Source: Dysgonamonadaceae bacterium
GTDB taxonomy: Bacteria > Bacteroidota > Bacteroidia > Bacteroidales > Azobacteroidaceae
DNA: 60,236 nucleotides
Direction of reading: 5' to 3'
NCBI GenBank assembly: GCA_031284225.1
Contig: JAITAH010000099.1
Location: forward strand, 1 to 60,236
Shown here: piece by piece, positions 35,601 to 51,730 of the stretch
How positions within the stretch are numbered: the first letter of the stretch is position 1
Layout of the letters: the number at the start of each line of letters is the position of its first letter
Program-made: the position numbers and the translations under genes
Notes under the pieces: model-generated
Told to the model about the DNA's origin: nothing
Seen by the model: only the letters and a program-made list of their open reading frames with translations
Database searches by the model: none

Positions 35601-37716
35601 ACCAACTACAAACACTCATACGTGGATTTGGTATCCGGGCGACTTTGAAATTGCGCTGGCAAACCGGATGCAGAACCGGCGAACGGAACGAGGAGCGTTC
35701 TTTCCGCCTTTCTGGAAAATGGACAGTCATTATGTTCTGGTCGAATTTTCCAAAACGCTGGATTTGAAAGCCGCCGAAACCGTCGAAATATTCGCCGAAG
35801 GCCAATACAACGTCAAACTGGATGGAAAGCTGTTGCCGGGCGCTCCTGCAAAAATAACCCTTCCGGCCGGAAAACACCGATTGAATATCAAAATACATAA
35901 TCAGGCGCACGTCCCGGCGCTATTTGTCCAAGGAAAAACCGTCGGTTCGGACAAAAGCTGGCGGGTTACTTGCGAAGACAAGGAGTGGATCGACGAATCG
36001 GGAAAAGCCTCCGACACTTCTTCGGGAACGGCCTATGTGAATGTCGGATGCTGGAATTTCGACGATTCCGACACGCCGCCTTCACAATTCCAATTAGCCA
36101 CCCAAGCCCAACCGGTTGTAAAATCAATCAAACAACCCCAGGGCGTATTGCTGGATTTCGGAAAAGAAACGTTTGGTTATCTCGTTTTTCACCAACTGAA
36201 AGGAACCGGCGTCATCCATATTTACTACGGCGAATCGGAAAAAGAAGCGCTGGACACAGCTCATTGCGAAACATTAGACCGTCTGGTTTTCGCCCGTAAC
36301 GAAACGGCCGATTATACGACTCCCGATTCAAAAGCGTTCCGCTACGTGTATATCGAAAACAGCAGCTTGCAATACGATTCCATTTCGATGCTTTACGAAT
36401 ACCTGCCGTTGGAATACAAAGGCCGCTTCCGTTGCAACGACGATTTACTGAACCGGATCTGGGAAGTTTCGGCATACACCCTGCACCTGACCACCCGCGA
36501 ATTTTTCATCGACGGCATCAAACGCGACCGCTGGGTGTGGAGTGGCGACGCCTGCCAAAGTTTCCGGATGAATTATTACCTCTTTTTCGATTTGCCTTCG
36601 GTAGCGCGAACCCTGCTCAGCCTACGCGGGAAAGACCCGGTTACCAGCCATATCAACACGATCATGGATTATACTTTCTATTGGTTTATCGGAATTTACG
36701 ACTATTATCGTTATACGGGAGATAAAACATTCATCGAACAGATTTATCCGCGGATGCAAAGCCTGATGGAATACTGTTTAACCCGCCGGAACGCCAACGG
36801 GATGCTGGAAGGCCGCGCCGGCGACTGGATTTTTATCGACTGGGCAGACTTTCCCATGAGCAAATCCGGCGAAGTCAGTTTCGAGCAATTCCTGTTTTAC
36901 CGCAGCTTGGAAGTGATGGCCTCCTGTGCCGGCTGGATCAACCAAGAAGAAGACCGGTTGAAATACAAACAATTAGCCGATGAGTTATTCGATAAATTCC
37001 TCACCGCTTTTTGGTCGGACGAACAACAGTCCTTTATCCACAACCGGGAAAAAGGCGTTAAAAGCAATCAAATTACCCCCTTTACGAATCTGTTTGCCGT
37101 AATTTTCAACTGTTTGGACGACGTTAAAACCCAAGCCATAAAACAAAACGTATTGCTCAATTCCAAGGCTTTGAAGATCACAACGCCCTACATGCGCTTC
37201 TATGAATTGGAAGCGTTGTGTATGCTGGGCGAACATCGCCACGTATTGCAGGAAATCCGCAACTACTGGGGCGGCATGTTGAACTTGGGCGCCACTTCGT
37301 TTTGGGAGAAATACAACCCCGGCGAAACGGGTGCGGAACATCTGGCCATGTACGGCCGGCCGTATGGAAAAAGTCTTTGTCATGCTTGGGGCGCCAGTCC
37401 GCTTTACCTGTTCGGAAAATATTACTTGGGCGTGCAACCGGAACAGGAAGGTTATAAAACGTTCAGTATCCGGCCGGTATTAGCCGGTTTGCAATGGATA
37501 GATGGCGTCGTACCTACTCCGGAAGGGGAAATCAAGGTGTATATGGACAAAAAACAAATCAAAGTATCCGCTTCACAAGGCGAAGGATACCTGTATTTTC
37601 GCGCCGCATCGAAACCCCGAACGAACATCGGAGCTATCGAGCCGACCGCTGAAAACGAATATCAATTGAGAATCGAATCCCATAAAGAATACATCATTCA
37701 ATCTACATTCCAATGA
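35590..37716 (+). CDS. Cytoplasmic GH78-like rhamnosidase with altered acid motif
   Basis: A 708-residue GH78-family protein without a signal peptide, predicted cytoplasmic. N-terminal beta domains (1-270) precede the (alpha/alpha)6 barrel (280-620) and a C-terminal beta domain. In place of the usual QRDERxxWxGD it has IKRDRWVWSGD (310-320), which is one residue shorter and lacks the general-acid Glu; Asp313 is the only nearby acid. The general-base block is kept (GATSFWE, Glu573). The protein may use Asp as acid, have a different leaving group, or belong to a GH78 subgroup with its own mechanism. Position between GH141 and the GH138-like gene resembles that of BT1001, a GH78 of the B. thetaiotaomicron RG-II locus, from memory. 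It overlaps the carrier gene by 11 bases and the next gene as ATGA. Confidence 0.7.
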   Translation: MKFKPTTNTHTWIWYPGDFEIALANRMQNRRTERGAFFPPFWKMDSHYVLVEFSKTLDLKAAETVEIFAEGQYNVKLDGKLLPGAPAKITLPAGKHRLNIKIHNQAHVPALFVQGKTVGSDKSWRVTCEDKEWIDESGKASDTSSGTAYVNVGCWNFDDSDTPPSQFQLATQAQPVVKSIKQPQGVLLDFGKETFGYLVFHQLKGTGVIHIYYGESEKEALDTAHCETLDRLVFARNETADYTTPDSKAFRYVYIENSSLQYDSISMLYEYLPLEYKGRFRCNDDLLNRIWEVSAYTLHLTTREFFIDGIKRDRWVWSGDACQSFRMNYYLFFDLPSVARTLLSLRGKDPVTSHINTIMDYTFYWFIGIYDYYRYTGDKTFIEQIYPRMQSLMEYCLTRRNANGMLEGRAGDWIFIDWADFPMSKSGEVSFEQFLFYRSLEVMASCAGWINQEEDRLKYKQLADELFDKFLTAFWSDEQQSFIHNREKGVKSNQITPFTNLFAVIFNCLDDVKTQAIKQNVLLNSKALKITTPYMRFYELEALCMLGEHRHVLQEIRNYWGGMLNLGATSFWEKYNPGETGAEHLAMYGRPYGKSLCHAWGASPLYLFGKYYLGVQPEQEGYKTFSIRPVLAGLQWIDGVVPTPEGEIKVYMDKKQIKVSASQGEGYLYFRAASKPRTNIGAIEPTAENEYQLRIESHKEYIIQSTFQ

Positions 37717-40397
37717 AAAAATATTTAATTATCGCACTGAGTTGCTTTTCGTTATTGTCGTTTGCCGATACGAAAAAAGAAGTCGTTCTGGTAACGGACG
37801 CTAATGCCTCTCCGGAACTGGTTTTCGGGACGGAAAAGTTAAAAACCGCTTTGGAAGCTGAAAACTATCCGGTAACACTCGCGGCTAAATTGCCGAAGAA
37901 CACGAAAAATCCGGTCATTCAAATCACTCAAACAGTCGGTAATAGCTTTCCGAAAGAAGGTTATACGATTACTTCCGAAAAAAACCGGATACAAATTCAG
38001 GGAAACGACGCTTCCGGCGCTTTATACGGATGTATTGATTTGGCAAAACAAATCGCCGTCGAACGGAAACTGCCGGAACGTCCGAATGGTTCCGACTATC
38101 CGAAAATGGCGTTACGCGGAACCTGCATCGGTATGCAAAAACCCTATTATCTGCCCGGACACCGGGTCTATGAATATCCTTACACGCCCGAAACATTCCC
38201 TTGGTTTTACGACAAAACCCTGTGGGTCGAGTATTTGGATATGCTGGTCGAAAACAAGATGAACTCGCTGTATCTGTGGAACGGGCATCCTTTTGCTTCC
38301 TTGGTGAAATTGAACGATTATCCCTACGCGGTGGAAGTCGATGACGAAACCTTCAAAAAGAACGAAGAGATGTTCGCCTTTTTAACGTCGGAAGCGAAAA
38401 AACGCGGCATCTGGGTCATTCAGATGTTTTACAATATCATCGTTTCCAAACCTTTCGCCGATTATCACGGCATCCGCACGCAAGACCGCTCCCGCCCCAT
38501 TACGCCCCTGATTTCGGACTATACCCGTAAATCCATCGCCGCTTTCATCGAAAAATACCCCAATGTGGGCTTGCTCGTTTGTTTGGGCGAAGCCATGGAT
38601 ACTTACGACGACGATGTAAAATGGTTTACCGAAACCATTCTGCCGGGCGTGAAAGACGGTTTGAAAGCTTTGGGTAAAACCGACGAGCCGCCGGTCGTCC
38701 TTCGCGCCCACGACACGAACTGCCGCATGGTGATGGACGCCGCCCTGCCGATTTACAAGAACTTATACACCATGCACAAATACAACGGCGAATCCCTGAC
38801 CACCTATCAACCGGGTGGCCCTTGGGGCGATATCCACAAAGATTTGAGCAGTTTGGGTTCCATTCATATTTCCAATGTGCATATTTTAGCCAATTTGGAA
38901 CCTTTCCGCTACGGTTCGCCCGATTTTATTCAGAAATCCGTGCAGGCGATGCACCATATTCACGGAGCCAATGCCCTGCACCTTTATCCGCAAGCCTCTT
39001 ATTGGGACTGGCCTTACACGGCCGATAAAACCGATCTGCGCCTGAAAGAAATGGAACGCGATTGGATTTGGTACGAAGCCTGGGCACGCTACGCATGGAA
39101 CGACCAACGCGATCGCAACGAAGAAATCCGGTACTGGTCCGACCGATTAGGCACATTGTTCGGTTGCGGCAAGGAAGGCCGGCAAATTTTGGAAGCCTAC
39201 GAGCAAGCCGGTGAAATAGCTCCCAAACTCCTGCGAAAATTCGGAATCACCGAAGGCAACCGTCAAACGCTTTTGTTGGGAATGTTTATGAGCCAGTTGG
39301 TAAATCCGGCCAAATGGACGGTCTATCCGGGGTTCCATTCGTCCTGCGGCCCCGCCGGGGAAGTTTTGCAGGAATACATGCGAAAAGAATGGGCGAAAGA
39401 ACCGCATGTCGGCGAACTGCCGCCGCAATTAATTGCCGAAGCCGTAGCTCACGGAAACGCCGCCGTTGCCGCCATCGAAAAAGCCGCGCCGGAAGTAACC
39501 AAAAACAAAGACGAATTCAATCGCCTGAAAAACGATATGTACTGTTACCGGGCTTTTGCAGCCTATTTTGAGGAAAAAGTGAAAGCCGCTATGGAAGTGC
39601 TGCAATACGCCCACACCCATGAGATCCGTTATCTGGAAAATGCCATTCTCCGGATGGAAAAAAGTTTGGATGATTACCGCTCACTGGTATCCCTGACGAA
39701 AGACAGTTATCTGTACGCCAACAGTATGCAAACCGGACAACGACGCATTCCCATCGGCGGCGATGGCGCCAAAAATAAAACATGGGAAGAACTCCTGCCG
39801 CTCTACGAAGAAGAATTGGCGAATCTTCAAAAGAACGTCGGGTTTCTGAAAAAATACGAAAGCCCCGACGCATTTCAACCGGAATGGTTGCAACCGGCGG
39901 AGGTGAAAGTGATCGGCGATTCCATCGTCCAATATACATTCGCTCAAGGTGAAAAAGTATTTTCCGACGAAAATTACATCATCGGCGAATTTTCGGAAGA
40001 ATTGAAGCATCTGAAACCGATTCGTTTTCCATTAAGCGCACAACTCCGGGACGGAACGACGCTCACATTCGAGGCCCCAAAGCCCGTTCAACTCTTGGTT
40101 GGCTACCTCAATTCGGAACGCAGGGAATTTGCCAATGCACCGACTTTGGAAACCGACGCCAGCGCCAATCAATACGGACAGGCGGATGTGAAAATCGTGA
40201 ATGCACTGGAAATTCCCAAACGTGCTTCCGTGAACATCCACACCTACACTTTTCCTGCGGGAAAGCACACGCTCCCTCTCGGAAAAGGCGGTTTGCTGGT
40301 ACTGGGTTTCATCGACGCCCAGCAGAAAATCAAACCCCACAATGCCGGCATTGGCGGTGCGGATATCGGAAGCAAAGCGGACTGGTTATTTTATTAA
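37713..40397 (+). CDS. GH138-like alpha-D-galacturonidase candidate
   Basis: An 894-residue exported protein (signal peptide 1-19). Residues 22-120 form an alpha/beta domain like the N-terminal domains of GH67 and GH20 enzymes (SGALYGCIDLAKQI). A TIM barrel (about 130-480), a helical region (about 490-690) and a C-terminal beta domain follow. Candidate catalytic residues are Glu293 (CLGEAMD) and Glu360 (KYNGESLTTYQPG). Their 67-residue spacing is what I recall for the Glu pair of the characterised GH138 RG-II galacturonidase. The neighbour on the right is a GH137-GH2 fusion, as in the BT0997-BT0996 pair. Alpha-glucuronidase (GH67/GH115-like) is the fallback assignment, since the N-terminal fold is shared. 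Coupled to GH78 by an ATGA overlap. Confidence 0.6.
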   Translation: MKKYLIIALSCFSLLSFADTKKEVVLVTDANASPELVFGTEKLKTALEAENYPVTLAAKLPKNTKNPVIQITQTVGNSFPKEGYTITSEKNRIQIQGNDASGALYGCIDLAKQIAVERKLPERPNGSDYPKMALRGTCIGMQKPYYLPGHRVYEYPYTPETFPWFYDKTLWVEYLDMLVENKMNSLYLWNGHPFASLVKLNDYPYAVEVDDETFKKNEEMFAFLTSEAKKRGIWVIQMFYNIIVSKPFADYHGIRTQDRSRPITPLISDYTRKSIAAFIEKYPNVGLLVCLGEAMDTYDDDVKWFTETILPGVKDGLKALGKTDEPPVVLRAHDTNCRMVMDAALPIYKNLYTMHKYNGESLTTYQPGGPWGDIHKDLSSLGSIHISNVHILANLEPFRYGSPDFIQKSVQAMHHIHGANALHLYPQASYWDWPYTADKTDLRLKEMERDWIWYEAWARYAWNDQRDRNEEIRYWSDRLGTLFGCGKEGRQILEAYEQAGEIAPKLLRKFGITEGNRQTLLLGMFMSQLVNPAKWTVYPGFHSSCGPAGEVLQEYMRKEWAKEPHVGELPPQLIAEAVAHGNAAVAAIEKAAPEVTKNKDEFNRLKNDMYCYRAFAAYFEEKVKAAMEVLQYAHTHEIRYLENAILRMEKSLDDYRSLVSLTKDSYLYANSMQTGQRRIPIGGDGAKNKTWEELLPLYEEELANLQKNVGFLKKYESPDAFQPEWLQPAEVKVIGDSIVQYTFAQGEKVFSDENYIIGEFSEELKHLKPIRFPLSAQLRDGTTLTFEAPKPVQLLVGYLNSERREFANAPTLETDASANQYGQADVKIVNALEIPKRASVNIHTYTFPAGKHTLPLGKGGLLVLGFIDAQQKIKPHNAGIGGADIGSKADWLFY

Positions 40398-40399
40398 AA

Positions 40400-47805
<7,406 letters not shown>

Positions 47806-47813
47806 CAGATAAT

Positions 47814-48902
47814 ATGAAACAAAAAATGACAAATAAACCGTTGCCTGTCGAGATTGTATTTCATCCGTCGTGGTGGTACAAACATACGGGAATCACTTTC
47901 GACGAAGATTTTTTCTATCATCCGCTCAAGCGGGTGGAATCCGAACGACGAATGGAAAAAGAACTGTATGAACGTTTCGGGGAATTTGGAGTCGGCGAAG
48001 ATCGCAATCAAGATTTGCCTGTTATCGGAGCGGTTCACAACGCGGCGGGTTACATTCTGTCCGAAATGCTCGGATGCGAAATCCGCTATGCAGCCGATCA
48101 GGCGCCGCAAGTGATCAGTCCCAAAAGGGACGATTTCGACGTGGATGTCAAAGGCGCAATGAATACCCCGCCCATGAAACGTTTGTATCAATTGATCGAC
48201 GAACTGAAAATGCGTTACGGCTATGTTTGCGGCGATATCAACTGGCAAGGCGTACTCAATGTAGCCCTCGATTTACGGGGCGACGGCATGTTAACGGACA
48301 TGATGCTCCGGGCCGAAGAATCCTGTACCTATTTTCGGGACATCGCGGCCGTTATCGAGTCATTCGTCCGGTTCATTCATGCGCAAACGGGCACGACTTC
48401 CATCTCGGTCAACCGGATCGTAAAACACCTGAATCCGGCCATATTTCTTCATTCCGAATGTACCCATACTATGATTTCGGAAGATTTATACGCATCGTTT
48501 TTAGCGCCGGTCGATCTGCAATGGAGTCAAACCCTGCGTCCTTTCGGGATCCATTATTGCGGCCCGGATCCGCATCGCTATGCCGGCGCATTTGCCAAAA
48601 TCCCCCATCTCGCATTTTTAGATTTAGGTTGGGGCGGTAATGTCAAGCTGCTGCGCGAACACTTGCCGGATACTTTCTTTTCCATCCGGTTGGATCCGGT
48701 AAGCATTCATCAAACGCCGAACGATCAGCTGGAAAGCATCATCCGTCAACGGATAAGCGATTCGGGCGACCCGATGCTCACAGGCGTCTGCTGTATCAAT
48801 ATGGACGGAGATACCGACGATGCAAAGATCCGAACCATTTACCAAACCATCGAAGCGATTCGCAAAGATTTATTATTCACTCAAAAAATAGAAAAAGTAT
48901 GA
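47814..48902 (+). CDS. MtaA-like zinc methyltransferase (UroD superfamily)
   Basis: A 362-residue cytoplasmic member of the UroD/cobamide methyltransferase superfamily. It has the HxCG zinc motif of MtaA/MtbA: His247 and Cys249 in GIHYCGPDPH, and a later cysteine pair Cys326-Cys327 in GVCCINMDGD. MtaA enzymes take a methyl group from a methylcorrinoid protein to a thiol (coenzyme M in methanogens). Bacteria lack coenzyme M, so the acceptor here could be homocysteine, a folate or another thiol. FVRFIHAQTGTTSISVNR sits where family members contact the corrinoid partner. It is separated by 15 kb from the other C1 genes and embedded between two secreted GH2 genes, overlapping the second as ATGA. 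Transfer direction cannot be told from sequence. Confidence 0.7.
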   Translation: MKQKMTNKPLPVEIVFHPSWWYKHTGITFDEDFFYHPLKRVESERRMEKELYERFGEFGVGEDRNQDLPVIGAVHNAAGYILSEMLGCEIRYAADQAPQVISPKRDDFDVDVKGAMNTPPMKRLYQLIDELKMRYGYVCGDINWQGVLNVALDLRGDGMLTDMMLRAEESCTYFRDIAAVIESFVRFIHAQTGTTSISVNRIVKHLNPAIFLHSECTHTMISEDLYASFLAPVDLQWSQTLRPFGIHYCGPDPHRYAGAFAKIPHLAFLDLGWGGNVKLLREHLPDTFFSIRLDPVSIHQTPNDQLESIIRQRISDSGDPMLTGVCCINMDGDTDDAKIRTIYQTIEAIRKDLLFTQKIEKV

Positions 48903-51724
48903 AACGGATGTATATTGTGTTATGGGCGAGTTGGCTGGTTGCATCTCTGTATGCACAGACGACGGAAATCCAATACCTCTCCGGCAAAGGGTCGGACGAT
49001 GCGGTACCTTGGGAATTTTTCTGCACCGACGGAAGAAACAGCGGACAATGGACGACTATTGCCGTTCCTTCGTGCTGGGAGTTACAGGGCTTTGGAACTT
49101 ATCAGTACGGAATGCCGTTTTACGGCAAACCTCATCCGCCGGGCATTGCCAACGAACAGGGAAAATATAAATACAAATTCAAACTTCCCAAGGCTTGGGA
49201 AGGACGGGTGATCCGGATTGTGTTCGACGGCGTAATGACCGACTGTACGGCAAGCATCAACGGAAGAACTTGTGTGAAACGGCATCAGGGCGCATTTTAC
49301 CGCTTCAAAAGCGATATTACCGACCGGGTCTTTCTGGGCGACAAGGAAAATGTGCTGGAAGTTACGGTCAGCAAAGAGTCCGACAATCCGAGCGTCAACT
49401 TAGCCGAACGACGGGCGGATTATTGGAATTTCGGCGGTATTTTCCGGCCGGTATTCATCGAGGCTTTGCCGTCGCAATTCATCGACCGGACAGCCATCGA
49501 CGCCCGGGCAGACGGTAGTTTCCTCGCCGATGTATTTCTGGGAACAGCTACCGCCAATCCCCTGAAAGTAAAAGTGGAATTTACGGACGCCGCCGGCAAA
49601 CCGTTGGGAAAAGCGGCGGAATTTCCGGTAGCGACGGGTTCCGACAAAGTCCGGATACAAACCCAATTACCAAACATACAACACTGGACGGCCGAAACGC
49701 CCCGCTTATACCAAGCCGTTTTTACCCTGACCGGCGGGGATAAACCGCTGCATACCCTTCAGGAACGGTTCGGCTTTCGCACCATCGAAGTGCGCGAAGG
49801 CGACGGTTTATACGTTAACGGACAACGGGTCAATATCCGCGGAGTTAATCGCCACAGTTTCCGTCCCGAAACCGGACGCACCTTAAACCGCACCGCCAAT
49901 TACGACGATGTGAAACTGATGAAAGCGATGAATATGAATTCCGTTCGCCTGTCGCATTACCCGCCCGACCCTGATTTTCTCGATGCCTGCGACGAATTAG
50001 GCCTCTACGTGATGGACGAACTGGGCGGCTGGCACGGGAAATACGACACCCCGACAGGCACCCAATTAGTGCAGGAAATGATTGTGCGAGATGTCAATCA
50101 TCCGTCCATCATCTGGTGGTCGAACGGAAACGAAGGCGGCCACAACCTCGAACTGGATCCGGTATTTGTCGCGTTCGATCCGCAAAAACGTCCGGTTCTG
50201 CATCCGCAAAAGAACTTCGGCGGATTTGAAACCATGCATTACCGCTCCTACGGCGAAAACTTAGAATATATGCGCAAACCGGAAATTTATTTGCCGACCG
50301 AATTTTTGCATGGCCTCTACGATGGCGGTCATGGCGCCGGATTGTGGGATTATTGGGAAATCATGCGGAACCATCCTCGCTGCATCGGCGGGTTCCTTTG
50401 GGTGTTGGCCGACGAAGGCGTTAAGCGCACCGACCAGAACGGACGGATTGATAATGTCGGTAATTACGGCGCCGACGGCATCGTGGGGCCTCATCACGAA
50501 CGTGAAGGCAGTTTTTATACCATTAAGCAAATCTGGTCGCCGGTACAAATCACTACCACCGAATTGCCGGATGCGTTTAACGGAACTCTGACCGTAGAAA
50601 ACCGTTACGATTTCACCCCGCTGAAAGACTGCCGGTTCTCTTGGACATTGAAACGTTTTGCCAATCAGCAGGAAAAGGTTATAAAAACCGGCGAAATACA
50701 GGGAGTGGATCTGGCTCCCCACGCTTCCGGCACATTAAAAATCAATCTTCCGACGGACTGGCAACAGGCGGATGCCCTGTATGTAGCGGCTTACGGCCCC
50801 TCCGGTGAACACCTCTGGACGTGGGACTGGACGTGGGAAAAATCCGCCGCCTTTTTCTCTTGGGACGGCAAGAAACCGTCTGTCCCCTCCGTGGTTGAAA
50901 CCGGCGAAACCCTTTCCGTGTCAACGGGCGATGTTTCCCTGCTATTCAACAAGAAAACCGGTTTATTGGAAAAGGTTTTTAGAGGCAAACAACCGATTTC
51001 TTTCGGCAACGGCCCGCGCTTTATCGCCGCTCGCCGCGGCGACCGCTCCATGGACGTCTATTACAATCACGACGACAAGGAAGCCCGCAGCAAAGAACGG
51101 ATTTATTACAACCTTGCCGGCGCCGACCGCTTGACGGCTTTCACCTACCAAACGTTGAACGACAGCGTCCTTGTCGAAGCTACCTATTTTGGCGATCAAA
51201 CAAAAAGCCGCTGGGTCATTTCCGCCGACGGCCGTATTCGTCTGGATTACGAATACCAATACAACGGCGCCGTGGAATTGATGGGAATCACCTTTGATTA
51301 TCCCGAAAATCAAGTTTTGTCGAAACGCTGGCTGGGCGAAGGACCGTACCGGGTATGGCAAAACCGCCTTCACGGAACGCAATTCGGAATTTGGGAAAAC
51401 GAATACAACGACCCGGTGCCGGGCGAAACATTTACTTATCCCGAATTTAAAGGCTATTTCGCCGGATGGAAATGGGTTTCTTTCCAAACAACGGAAGGGG
51501 AAATTACGTTGAGCAACGGAACCGAAAACACTTACCTCGGCGTTTTCACCCCCCGCGACGGTCGGGATGCCTTGCTTTATACCTTGCCCGAAAGCGGCAT
51601 CGCCCTGTTAAAGGTGATACCGGCCGTCCGGAACAAAGTCAATGCTACCGATTTAATCGGGCCATCTTCGCAAGCGCAATGGGTTTATGGACTACAAAAG
51701 GGAAGCGTTTATTTTCAATTCTAA
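48899..51724 (+). CDS. GH2 beta-glycosidase, exported (BT0992-like position)
   Basis: A 941-residue GH2 protein with a signal peptide (1-19). A short jelly roll (VPSCWELQGFGTYQYG) precedes the Ig domain and the barrel. Glu412 (SNGNEGGHN) is the acid/base and Glu468 (LPTEFLHGLYDGGHG) the likely nucleophile. The nucleophile loop GLYDGGHGAGLWDYW is unlike LacZ, and the C-terminal region (EGPYRVWQNRLHGTQFG) resembles beta-galactosidase domain 5. In B. thetaiotaomicron a GH2 at a matching place in the RG-II locus is, as I recall, a beta-D-galacturonidase; beta-galactosidase or beta-glucuronidase cannot be excluded. Starts on the stop of the MtaA-like gene (ATGA) and ends six bases before GH127. 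Confidence 0.8.
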   Translation: MKRMYIVLWASWLVASLYAQTTEIQYLSGKGSDDAVPWEFFCTDGRNSGQWTTIAVPSCWELQGFGTYQYGMPFYGKPHPPGIANEQGKYKYKFKLPKAWEGRVIRIVFDGVMTDCTASINGRTCVKRHQGAFYRFKSDITDRVFLGDKENVLEVTVSKESDNPSVNLAERRADYWNFGGIFRPVFIEALPSQFIDRTAIDARADGSFLADVFLGTATANPLKVKVEFTDAAGKPLGKAAEFPVATGSDKVRIQTQLPNIQHWTAETPRLYQAVFTLTGGDKPLHTLQERFGFRTIEVREGDGLYVNGQRVNIRGVNRHSFRPETGRTLNRTANYDDVKLMKAMNMNSVRLSHYPPDPDFLDACDELGLYVMDELGGWHGKYDTPTGTQLVQEMIVRDVNHPSIIWWSNGNEGGHNLELDPVFVAFDPQKRPVLHPQKNFGGFETMHYRSYGENLEYMRKPEIYLPTEFLHGLYDGGHGAGLWDYWEIMRNHPRCIGGFLWVLADEGVKRTDQNGRIDNVGNYGADGIVGPHHEREGSFYTIKQIWSPVQITTTELPDAFNGTLTVENRYDFTPLKDCRFSWTLKRFANQQEKVIKTGEIQGVDLAPHASGTLKINLPTDWQQADALYVAAYGPSGEHLWTWDWTWEKSAAFFSWDGKKPSVPSVVETGETLSVSTGDVSLLFNKKTGLLEKVFRGKQPISFGNGPRFIAARRGDRSMDVYYNHDDKEARSKERIYYNLAGADRLTAFTYQTLNDSVLVEATYFGDQTKSRWVISADGRIRLDYEYQYNGAVELMGITFDYPENQVLSKRWLGEGPYRVWQNRLHGTQFGIWENEYNDPVPGETFTYPEFKGYFAGWKWVSFQTTEGEITLSNGTENTYLGVFTPRDGRDALLYTLPESGIALLKVIPAVRNKVNATDLIGPSSQAQWVYGLQKGSVYFQF

Positions 51725-51730
51725 AAATCA

